Below the pieces are notes generated by a model that ran no database searches, had not been told where the DNA came from, and saw only the letters and a program-made list of their open reading frames with translations. 46,507 bases of DNA, from NCBI GenBank assembly GCA_009927005.1, contig RFNV01000298.1:1-46507 (forward strand), in the 5' to 3' direction. Position 1 is the stretch's first letter, and the number at the start of each line of letters is the position of its first letter. This document shows, piece by piece, positions 24,965 through 32,571 of this stretch. The DNA is from Pseudomonadota bacterium. Lineage in GTDB: Bacteria; Bdellovibrionota; FAC87; UBA2466. Position numbers and translations under genes: made by a program.

Positions 24965-26133
24965 AACAACCAATGCGGATTCTTTTTTTTTCGTCTGGCT
25001 TAGCCCCTGAATATGGGGGAGCTGCGATTTCCGAAGCCTCCCTATGCAAGTCCTTGGCAACTCAAGTGGATGTTCAGCTGGTTTGTCGGGAAGATAGATG
25101 GAATCGAAAGTTTGTCCGAGACTTTGGATTAAAAAACCCGCTCGAATACACCCCCAAAGATTTTTATGATTGCTGGAAGGATTCCAATCACCCTCTCAGA
25201 AATTGGTTCTCAAATGTCTCGGTTGTCCATTTGAATGGACACTGGCGCTGGGAATATTATTTCATTTCAAAAACCTGCCGCGATCTCAATATTCCCTACG
25301 TTTTGCATCCCAGAGGCATGATGTTGGTTGCTGGCAGAAAGCTCCATCTAAAAAAGGCGTTTAACTATTTTGTTGGTAAAAGCCTTGTGCAGAAGGCTTT
25401 TAAAGTAATTGCGCTCAGCCACTACGAGACCCAGCAATTAAAACCGTATGAGCTGAGTGATGAGCAAGTAGCCATCATTCCAAATGGAGTGTGGGGCGCT
25501 CGCGAAACCGAACAACCACACGAGGTTCAAGCGCTCGCCGATCACTTTCTCTATTTTGGCAGATTAGAACACAGAAAAAATCTCCTCTTCCTTCTGGATG
25601 CTTACCATGAGTATCGTCAAAGGGGAGGAAACAAAAAACTTCGCTTAAAGGGACCGGTTGAACATGGTTACGAGCAACTGATTCAGAAAAAAATCGAAGA
25701 GTTGCAATTGAGTCACCATGTTTCAATTTTAGCTCCAACTTATGGCCCAGAAAAATGGAGACATCTCAATCAAGCGATTGCAGTCATTTACCCATGTTTA
25801 GATGAGCCGTTTGGTAGAGTCCCCTTCGAGACTCTTTTGGCCGGGGGCTTTCCTATCGTCCCCAGTGAGAGTGGAGGCGCCGAATACCTTAAGCCCGTAC
25901 TACCGGAAGCGATTTATCCTACAGCACAAGCAGCTCTGTTAGCTGAGAGAATGCTTTGGGCGGAAAAAACTCCGTTCGAAGCACGGTGTACTCTGCTCCA
26001 AAATGCTCGAGACTGGGTGGTGAAAGATCTAGACTGGTCTAAAATATCATCCGTAATTATCCAACTCTATTGGAATGCAACTCAGACCAATTCGATTCAA
26101 GCAGCTAATGTAGAGTTGACCCTATCTACTTGA
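24961..26133 (+). CDS. GT4-family glycosyltransferase
   Basis: 390 residues. The N-terminal Rossmann domain (residues 5-175) has ILFFSSGLAPEYGGAAISEA and VVHLNGHWRWEYYF. The C-terminal domain carries the GT4 signature: LYFGRLEHRKNLLFLLDAY, GNKKLRLKGP and PCLDEPFGRVPFETLLAGG-type nucleotide-sugar binding with the E(x7)E-like pair. It should transfer a sugar from an NDP-sugar to a cell-envelope glycan; donor and acceptor cannot be read from sequence. It is coupled to the PilZ-like gene and converges on the MFS gene with 37 bases overlap. Confidence 0.88.
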   Translation: MKQPMRILFFSSGLAPEYGGAAISEASLCKSLATQVDVQLVCREDRWNRKFVRDFGLKNPLEYTPKDFYDCWKDSNHPLRNWFSNVSVVHLNGHWRWEYYFISKTCRDLNIPYVLHPRGMMLVAGRKLHLKKAFNYFVGKSLVQKAFKVIALSHYETQQLKPYELSDEQVAIIPNGVWGARETEQPHEVQALADHFLYFGRLEHRKNLLFLLDAYHEYRQRGGNKKLRLKGPVEHGYEQLIQKKIEELQLSHHVSILAPTYGPEKWRHLNQAIAVIYPCLDEPFGRVPFETLLAGGFPIVPSESGGAEYLKPVLPEAIYPTAQAALLAERMLWAEKTPFEARCTLLQNARDWVVKDLDWSKISSVIIQLYWNATQTNSIQAANVELTLST

Positions 26134-27398
26134 TCCCCTCTTGATTTCTCAGCTGAGTAAGTTCTTCCTACCTTGAGAGCGAAGTAGCAAGTTGCCCACA
26201 AGCACAAAGCACCAAATCCAAATGATGTCAGAGATCCCAACTGCTCCACGAGGATCGGCTGGATGAAACACGAAACAGGGGTGGCTAACATGAAGAACAT
26301 TCGCAAGCACGCATTAACACCGCCCATCCGAGAGCGTGGCACTTGAGTCTGACGGATATAAAAGGTCCCTGTTGAAAAAACGGAACTCCCGATTTTTGAT
26401 ATCGCAATCCCAATGGCGAGTAAGATCGGCGCTTCAAAAAAGTATAGGGAAAGGGTCGTGAAAGCCGCAAGCCACACGGTTGCTCCAACGAATGCCTTCA
26501 AAAATCCCCATCTTCGGTAGCAGCTCCCCGAAAGGAACAACCCAACGAAACCCAAAACCTGAAATAGCGAGATCACTAACCCAAACTTTTCTGGATCAAA
26601 GTTGTTTAAAATGGTGAAGTAGTGAGTGATCGTCGGATGGTTTTGATTGATGGAAGACATGTTCCAAAAAAACATCATTAAGACAAAGGGCTTGAAAACG
26701 GGCGAGTTCCAAATGAATTTAAAACTTCCTGAAAAGTTTGATGCAATATCGCCCAGGGTAATCGTTCTCCAATTTCCCGAATGATTTTCCTCGCCAATCA
26801 GCTTGTCCAAATTTTTCATCTTAACTACAAAATACAAAGTAGCTGAAAAGCTTAAGATATTGAGGCCGATACAACTGGTGAGTCCCAAGCTTGCCATGAG
26901 AAGGCCAGCAATCAGAGGGCCCGCGATTTGAACCAGCCTCTGAGAAGATAGAAACCAAGCATTTGCTTGAGATAGCTCTTGTTTTGAAACGAGGGATGGA
27001 ATTAATTGAAAGGTGGTTACCGTTTCAAAAAGGATCATCAGGGTTTTTGCAGTGAATACGGATAAAAGCAACGGCCATAGCGCCTTAGCAGAAACAAACT
27101 CGTAGAGAAGCAGCAGGATGAGACACAGGACCTGGCCAATGTCTGAGTAGAGTAAAATTTTTCGCTTATTGAAGTTATCGACCAAATAGCCTGTAAACGG
27201 GGCCATCAAAAAAAACGGTAAATGAAGTGCTACTGTGGCCGCGGAAAGGGCATAAACCGACCCTGTTTTTTGGGCCACATAAACGGGGATGGCCACATCA
27301 AAAACATTGCTGCCCAATAACGAAATAGTACTTGCTGAAAGAAAGGAACGAAAAGTCGGATTACTTTTCCAAAAGTGAGCTGATTTTTGAGACGTCAT
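26097..27398 (-). CDS. MFS transporter, MFS_3/EntS-like exporter
   Basis: 433 residues with about twelve hydrophobic segments. The loop after helix 2 reads GYLVDNFNKRKILLYSD, the classical MFS loop (GxxxDrxxrkxxl), and the opening SFLSASTISLLGSNVFDVAIPVYV with IGQVLCLILLLLY matches the siderophore-exporter-like MFS_3 group. Substrate unknown. The gene reads toward the glycosyltransferase and away from lpxD, with a 188-base divergent gap that I could not assign a clear promoter. Confidence 0.85.
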   Translation of the reverse strand: MTSQKSAHFWKSNPTFRSFLSASTISLLGSNVFDVAIPVYVAQKTGSVYALSAATVALHLPFFLMAPFTGYLVDNFNKRKILLYSDIGQVLCLILLLLYEFVSAKALWPLLLSVFTAKTLMILFETVTTFQLIPSLVSKQELSQANAWFLSSQRLVQIAGPLIAGLLMASLGLTSCIGLNILSFSATLYFVVKMKNLDKLIGEENHSGNWRTITLGDIASNFSGSFKFIWNSPVFKPFVLMMFFWNMSSINQNHPTITHYFTILNNFDPEKFGLVISLFQVLGFVGLFLSGSCYRRWGFLKAFVGATVWLAAFTTLSLYFFEAPILLAIGIAISKIGSSVFSTGTFYIRQTQVPRSRMGGVNACLRMFFMLATPVSCFIQPILVEQLGSLTSFGFGALCLWATCYFALKVGRTYSAEKSRGDQVDRVNSTLAA

Positions 27399-27586
27399 GG
27401 ACTTAGGGAAGTTAATGGCTAAGAGCCAGAAATATCTTTAATTCTAGCAAGATATTAGGTTTTTTGCGAGAGGCATGTTGCGGCGCATTGCGTTTCTTTC
27501 TGCGCCTTGGTATGTCCTCGTTAACCTTAAGAGTTTAGGCTGAAAGTCCATTTACTTCATGCCTTGCAGCATATAGGTTTTGAGCC

Positions 27587-28621
27587 ATGATGGAATCGGT
27601 GTCATTTCCCTTAACCGCGGGGAAATTAAGCAAAGTTTTGAATGCTTCTTTGGTTGGAAATGAAGAAGTATCCATAGAGCGCCTTTCTTCTTTGGAAGAG
27701 GCGCGCTCCGGAAGCCTTTCCTTTTTCTCTAACCCAAAACTGCGCGGTCATTTAAGTCAATTAGAAGCAGGGGTTGTTGTTCTCACCAACCGAGAATCTG
27801 TGGTTGTGGATTCACCCATTACTTTTTTAGTCGTTGAGGAGCCAAAAGCAGCCTTCGCCAAAATTGCAAAGAGTTTAGCACCGGCATCCCCTTGGAAGGG
27901 GATTTCTCCCGAGGCAAAAATTCATCCTTCCGTAAAAATGGGAGCAGAAGTTTCTATTGGTCCCGGAGCGATAATTTGTGAAAACGTTACGATCGGAAAA
28001 GGCACCGTTATTTATCCTTCCGTTTATATTGGACCAAATGTTGCCATTGGGGAAAATTGTGAGATTCACCCTTTTGTAACGCTCCTTTGCCGAGTTGAAA
28101 TGGGTAATCGAGTGAGGGTTTTTTCTGGAACTGTAATTGGTTCTGAGGGTTTTGGTTTTCTGGAAGGAGACAGCGGTTTTACTGAAATGCCACAAATTGG
28201 AGGGGTTACCATCCAAGACGATGTTCGGATCGGAGCCAAATGCACGATCGATAGGAGTACTATCGGAAATACGTTCATTGGACGAGGAACAAAAATTGAT
28301 GACCAAGTTCATATTGGACACAATTGTCGAATTGGTAAAAATTGCATTCTCTGTGCCCAAGTAGGGCTTGCGGGTTCCTCGATTCTGAAAGACGGAGTTA
28401 TCTTGGGAGGACAGGTAGGTGTTGCGGGGCATCTGACCATTCATGAAAACGCCATTTGTGGAGGACAGACTGGAGTTACTCGGGACTTAGAAGCAAACCA
28501 AAAATATTTTCAGTGTCCGGCAACTCCTCTTACGGAGGCACTCCGAACTTACCAGCTTTCAAAGAAACTACCTGAGATGGCCAAGAAATTAAAAAAACTT
28601 GAGGAAAAACTAAATGGCTGA
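27587..28621 (+). CDS. lpxD: UDP-3-O-acylglucosamine N-acyltransferase LpxD
   Basis: 344 residues, full length. An N-terminal uridine-binding domain (SLEEARSGSLSFFSNPKLRG) precedes the left-handed beta-helix of hexapeptide repeats (IHPSVKMGAEVSIGPGAIIC and so on), with DDQVHIGHNCRIGKNC holding the catalytic His. The C-terminal helices close with AKKLKKLEEKL. LpxD adds the second 3-hydroxyacyl chain to UDP-3-O-acyl-glucosamine in lipid A synthesis. Its last 8 bases overlap lpxA; fabZ, often between these genes, is absent. The start may be the second of two adjacent ATGs. Confidence 0.95.
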   Translation: MMESVSFPLTAGKLSKVLNASLVGNEEVSIERLSSLEEARSGSLSFFSNPKLRGHLSQLEAGVVVLTNRESVVVDSPITFLVVEEPKAAFAKIAKSLAPASPWKGISPEAKIHPSVKMGAEVSIGPGAIICENVTIGKGTVIYPSVYIGPNVAIGENCEIHPFVTLLCRVEMGNRVRVFSGTVIGSEGFGFLEGDSGFTEMPQIGGVTIQDDVRIGAKCTIDRSTIGNTFIGRGTKIDDQVHIGHNCRIGKNCILCAQVGLAGSSILKDGVILGGQVGVAGHLTIHENAICGGQTGVTRDLEANQKYFQCPATPLTEALRTYQLSKKLPEMAKKLKKLEEKLNG

Positions 28622-29408
28622 TGGTTTTACTGAAACGGCGATTCATCCGACTGCGATCGTTCATCCAAAGGCTCAATTAGGTCAGAGGGTTCGAATTGGC
28701 GCTTACTCGATAATCGGAGAAGGGGTGAGCATTGGGGATGACTGCAATCTTCAAGAGCATGTCTCTATTCGTGGAAATACTACTTTAGGTAAGTCGGTTC
28801 AGGTATTTCCCTTTGCAGTGATTGGCTCTGAGCCACAGCACCTGCATTATCATCAGGAACCAACTCTCACGGAAATTGGCGACCGTACCATCATCCGAGA
28901 GTCCGTCACCGTTCATCGTGGAACCACACAAGGAATCGGAAAAACTACCATTGGATCAGATTCGTACCTGATGGCTTATGCTCATGTGGCTCACGATTGT
29001 GTAGTCGGCTCTCATGTTATTCTTTGCAACGCAGTTCAGTTAGCTGGTCATGTCGTCGTTGAGGACTATGCCAACATCGGTGGTGTCAGTGGGGTGGTTC
29101 AATTTTGTCGCGTCGGAAAGTTTTGTTATATCGGTGGCGGCACCCTTCTTCGAAAAGATCTTCCCCCTTATTTAATGGGCAAAGGAAATGAATTTGAAGT
29201 TCAGGGGATCAACTCCATAGGAATGAGTCGTCGAGGTATCAACAATGAGACGATTCATAAGCTAAAAAGCCTTTATAAAATTTTCTACTTACAAAATCTG
29301 ACCGTTTCCTCTGCTATTGAAAAAGCCGTTTCAGAGCTTGGCTCTTTACCTGAGGCTAAACATTTCATTGATTTTGTCCAAAATTCTAAAGTGGGGTTCG
29401 TCAGATAG
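28614..29408 (+). CDS. lpxA: Acyl-ACP--UDP-N-acetylglucosamine O-acyltransferase LpxA
   Basis: 264 residues. It catalyses the first step of lipid A synthesis. Hexapeptide repeats start at IHPTAIVHPKAQLGQRVRIG. His124 and His127 (AHVAHDC) correspond to E. coli His122/His125, the catalytic base; His146 (AGHV) to His144; Gln163 to Gln161. The position aligned to E. coli His160 is Val162 (VVQFC). The Gly aligned to E. coli Gly173, which sets chain length, is kept, which would allow a C14 chain. The stop shares one base with the GTG of the following oxidoreductase. In lineages with an oxidoreductase here, LpxA may act on the 3-amino sugar. Confidence 0.95.
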   Translation: MADGFTETAIHPTAIVHPKAQLGQRVRIGAYSIIGEGVSIGDDCNLQEHVSIRGNTTLGKSVQVFPFAVIGSEPQHLHYHQEPTLTEIGDRTIIRESVTVHRGTTQGIGKTTIGSDSYLMAYAHVAHDCVVGSHVILCNAVQLAGHVVVEDYANIGGVSGVVQFCRVGKFCYIGGGTLLRKDLPPYLMGKGNEFEVQGINSIGMSRRGINNETIHKLKSLYKIFYLQNLTVSSAIEKAVSELGSLPEAKHFIDFVQNSKVGFVR

Positions 29409-30421
29409 TGCTGGAGAAAAAATTACAATTTGGTTTGATTGGCCTTGGTAAAATGGGGACCTTCCACCTGGAAAAGTTGTTGAAACACCCAGAAGTACAG
29501 CTGGTAGGTGTTTACGATAAAGACGAATCTCGGTTGGCTCAAGTTGCTACGGAGCATGGAATAAAACCATACGCAAAACCCGAGGATCTTTTTTTCGATA
29601 TCGACGCGGTTTTCATCGCAAGTCCAACACGCACTCATTTTGAGCTCGGAAAACAGGCTTTAGAAAATAACCTACACCTCTTTATTGAAAAGCCTATTTG
29701 CGATCGAGTAGAGCTCGCAGCAGAGCTGGTCAAAATATCGCAGCAAAAAAACCTTGTGTTACAAACCGGCTTTGTTGAAAGATATCGATGGCTTTCGTTA
29801 TTAACTAAAGTCCCACTGAGATCTCCCAAAAAGCCCAACATCATTTCTACGGTGAGAAATTCTCTGGTGCCCTCTCGGGAACGGGGCATGGATATTGTGA
29901 CCGATTTAATGATTCATGACATTGAGTTGGTACTTTGGTTGATGCAGGAACCGCCAGTCTCTATTTCCGCAGAAGGGGCTTCGGCTGGACTTACTCCCAT
30001 AGATATTGCTTATGCACGACTGGAATTTCCATCGGGAACAGTTGCTCATCTAAAAGCCAATTGGGTTGCTTCGGCTCGACAGCGCGAAACCCAACTCGTT
30101 TGGAATGATCGTATTGTGAATTATGATCTTCTTACCGGAAATGCAGACATTCTGAATATCGAAAATGATGAGCCCTTAGAAAAACAAACTTATTCTTTCT
30201 GTGAGACAGATTCCTTATCCAATCAGGTTGATGCATTCGTGAAAGCGGTAAAGGGCCAAAACCAAGTCCCTGTAAGCGGATCAGATGGACTTCGGGCATT
30301 AGAGGTCACGGAGGCGATCAAGCAGAAAATCATCGAAAAGCAGAGCCAATCAGAAAAGCTCAGGCTTTCTCCACTCGAGAGGAAGTTTTTGTCACGATAT
30401 TGGGGGGATTATGTCCACTAA
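29408..30421 (+). CDS. Gfo/Idh/MocA-family oxidoreductase within lpx operon (GnnA-like candidate)
   Basis: 337 residues from a GTG sharing one base with the lpxA stop. The N-terminal NAD(P) fold has FGLIGLGKMGTFHLEKL, VGVYDKDESR and the EKPICDRVE motif with the family's catalytic Lys; the C-terminal sheet domain has VTDLMIHDIELVLWLM, with the conserved HDIE. Lying between lpxA and lpxB, it recalls GnnA of Acidithiobacillus and Leptospira, which oxidises the 3-OH of UDP-GlcNAc before GnnB transamination. No GnnB aminotransferase is in the window, so the assignment is by context. Confidence 0.85.
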   Translation: MLEKKLQFGLIGLGKMGTFHLEKLLKHPEVQLVGVYDKDESRLAQVATEHGIKPYAKPEDLFFDIDAVFIASPTRTHFELGKQALENNLHLFIEKPICDRVELAAELVKISQQKNLVLQTGFVERYRWLSLLTKVPLRSPKKPNIISTVRNSLVPSRERGMDIVTDLMIHDIELVLWLMQEPPVSISAEGASAGLTPIDIAYARLEFPSGTVAHLKANWVASARQRETQLVWNDRIVNYDLLTGNADILNIENDEPLEKQTYSFCETDSLSNQVDAFVKAVKGQNQVPVSGSDGLRALEVTEAIKQKIIEKQSQSEKLRLSPLERKFLSRYWGDYVH

Positions 30422-31574
30422 TATCTTTCTTGTTGCTGGAGAGGCCTCTGCTGATTTGGCTGCGGCAAGTCTTGTTAGAGAAGTCAAAAAGCTTGTTCCT
30501 GGGGCCACCTTTTACGGGGTCGGAGGAAAAAGACTGATCGAACAAGGGATGGAAGTTGTGGTACCGGCAGAATCCCTAAACGTCGTTGGTTTATCAGACT
30601 GGTGGGACAGGGCTAAGGACGTTCTTTTATCGTACCGAAAAATTCTGAAGGTTATTGAACAAAGGAAGCCCGACATAGCAGTCCTGATTGATCTGCCCGA
30701 TTTTAATCTTCGAGTGGCTAAAAAGCTCAAAAAGCTTGGGGTGCCTGTTGTTTACTATGTTTCACCTCAGCTTTGGGCTTGGAGAAAAAATAGGATTAAA
30801 CTCATCAAGGAACGAGTAGATGAGATGCTCGTTGTTTTTCCATTTGAGAAAGAAATTTATGAGAAGGCAGGTATCTCGGTATCCTTTGTGGGGCACCCGT
30901 TAGTCGAGTTGGTGCAGCCTCGAAGGCGGTATCGAGATCAGGCTGTGATCGAGAAAGAGCCTAGAATTGCATTATTACCCGGAAGTAGAAAAAGTGAAAT
31001 TCGCCACCATGCCCCCATTCTTCGTGGTCTCATCGATTTGATCAAGAAAGAGTACCCAAAGGCGCAAATTCGGGTGCCGATAGCGAACACGTTGTCGACG
31101 TCTTGGGTGTCTGAAAAAATAGGACTAAAGCCTGCCGAGGTTTCTGAAGACAGTTGGGAGACCTTGCAGTGGGCAGATGTTGCTGTAGTAGCGAGTGGCA
31201 CCGCTACTCTGGAAACAGCACTCATCGGAACTCCCTTCTGTTTGTTTTATAAAGTCAGCCCGTCCTCATCTTGGCTTTTTAGAAACTTGATCAAGTACCA
31301 AGGGTTTATTGGAATGCCGAATATCCTGCTAGGCCGAGAAGTCGTGAAGGAATGTTTTCAAGAAAATGCATCTCCTCAGAAACTGTTCTCAGAAATTAAA
31401 TTTATGATCAATAGCGGCCTCTCCCGTCTTAATATGGCTTCTTCCCTTTTAAGTTGTCGACAGCTCTTGGGAGAAAAGGGAGATCAGACGCGAGCTGCTT
31501 CAAGAGTAGTTGAGAATCTTAAAAAGAGCCGTGCGATTTCAAATCAAGGTTCCTATGGCTCGCCCCGTTCGTGA
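30411..31574 (+). CDS. lpxB: Lipid-A-disaccharide synthase LpxB
   Basis: 387 residues. Diagnostic segments: FLVAGEASADLAAASLVREV, FYGVGGKRLIEQGMEV, LNVVGLSDWWDRAKDVL, DLPDFNLRVAKKLK, YYVSPQLWAWR, SFVGHPLVE, LLPGSRKSEIRHH and VVASGTATLETALIGTPFCLFYK, with the conserved Glu in the nucleotide site. LpxB condenses UDP-diacylglucosamine with lipid X on the inner membrane. It overlaps the oxidoreductase by 11 bases and lpxK by 20 bases. Confidence 0.95.
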   Translation: MSTNIFLVAGEASADLAAASLVREVKKLVPGATFYGVGGKRLIEQGMEVVVPAESLNVVGLSDWWDRAKDVLLSYRKILKVIEQRKPDIAVLIDLPDFNLRVAKKLKKLGVPVVYYVSPQLWAWRKNRIKLIKERVDEMLVVFPFEKEIYEKAGISVSFVGHPLVELVQPRRRYRDQAVIEKEPRIALLPGSRKSEIRHHAPILRGLIDLIKKEYPKAQIRVPIANTLSTSWVSEKIGLKPAEVSEDSWETLQWADVAVVASGTATLETALIGTPFCLFYKVSPSSSWLFRNLIKYQGFIGMPNILLGREVVKECFQENASPQKLFSEIKFMINSGLSRLNMASSLLSCRQLLGEKGDQTRAASRVVENLKKSRAISNQGSYGSPRS

Positions 31575-32571
31575 CCTTCTATGGTTAGTGCTGCTTCCCG
31601 CCTCGTGGATCTATTCCCTGGGGGTCAATATTACTTTGCGGTTGAGAAAAAGAAACGATCCTGGTCTCTTTGTAATCTCTGTCGGAAATATTCATCTCGG
31701 TGGAACGGGCAAGACTCCCGTTGTGATTCAGCTAGCAAATCATTTAGCCTCCAAAAACCCAGTGATTCTTTCTCGCGGTTATAAGAGTCAGTCGACCAAA
31801 ATCGGTGTTCAGTTAGACAGGGCCTCGGCAGCGGGGCCACGCCAGTTTGGAGATGAACCCTGGGTAATCAGTCATTCAACCAAGAGCGATGTCTATGTGG
31901 GGGCAAATCGTTTTGACCTTATCCGAAAATATAATCTAGCTAATCGGTATCAAGTAGCGATACTCGACGATGGATTCCAGCACGTCCAATTGGAACGTTC
32001 CATGAATCTATTGATTCTTCCTGGCGATCAAAGCCCCTGGGAGATGGCTTGCGTTCCCCTGGGCGACCTAAGAGAAGGGCTTAATTCCATAAAAAGAGCT
32101 TCTTTGATCCTAATTACTTGCGTTCACCCCGATTCTCGTTGGATACGGGATTGGAAAAGCCTTGCCGGCCAGCTAGCTCCGCATGCTCCTTGCTTTGTGG
32201 GCATGAGAAAAATCATTTCTGTCCTCAGTGAAGCAGGAGAAAGAGTAAGCCTCGACAAGAAAAAATTTGGTGCATTTTGTGGTATTGGACGGCCCGAGCG
32301 ATTTTTTGAGGACCTTAGTCAATGGGGCCCGATTGAAGTTTTTAAGACCTTTCGGGATCATCACGCCTATACAAAAAGTGAAATTGAGGAGCTCATTAAA
32401 ACAGCTAAAGAACGTGCCGTGGAGTTTTTCGTCACAACCGAAAAAGATTTTTTCAAGGTAAAGGACATCTTCCGAGAATTTAATTTTCCCTTGCGAGTGG
32501 CTCATGCTGAGTATGAGCTTCCGAAAGAATTCTGGGAAACCGTGGACATCAGGATGAGACAGGCATGCTAA
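31555..32571 (+). CDS. lpxK: Tetraacyldisaccharide 4'-kinase LpxK
   Basis: 338 residues from the ATG at 31555, with AAGGT five bases upstream; a TTG in frame at 31510 would extend it 15 residues further into lpxB. An N-terminal membrane-associated helix (LLWLVLLPASWIYSLGV) precedes the P-loop GGTGKTP (49-55), SRGYKSQ, the DDGFQHVQLERSMNLLIL segment, and the C-terminal CGIGRPERFFEDL and FFVTTEKDFFKV. It phosphorylates the 4' position of the disaccharide. Its presence implies a 4'-phosphorylated intermediate even if the final lipid A differs. It overlaps the next gene by 7 bases. Confidence 0.92.
   Translation: MARPVRDLLWLVLLPASWIYSLGVNITLRLRKRNDPGLFVISVGNIHLGGTGKTPVVIQLANHLASKNPVILSRGYKSQSTKIGVQLDRASAAGPRQFGDEPWVISHSTKSDVYVGANRFDLIRKYNLANRYQVAILDDGFQHVQLERSMNLLILPGDQSPWEMACVPLGDLREGLNSIKRASLILITCVHPDSRWIRDWKSLAGQLAPHAPCFVGMRKIISVLSEAGERVSLDKKKFGAFCGIGRPERFFEDLSQWGPIEVFKTFRDHHAYTKSEIEELIKTAKERAVEFFVTTEKDFFKVKDIFREFNFPLRVAHAEYELPKEFWETVDIRMRQAC

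Noticed and set aside
27875-28444. Long open frame (189 codons) on the minus strand opposite lpxD
   Set aside because: It lies fully inside lpxD and its translation mirrors the hexapeptide repeat (Asn/Arg/Gly-rich), without a ribosome site or family likeness.
31510-31554. Upstream TTG start for lpxK
   Set aside because: It lacks a ribosome site, whereas the ATG at 31555 has AAGGT at proper spacing and gives the usual N-terminus.
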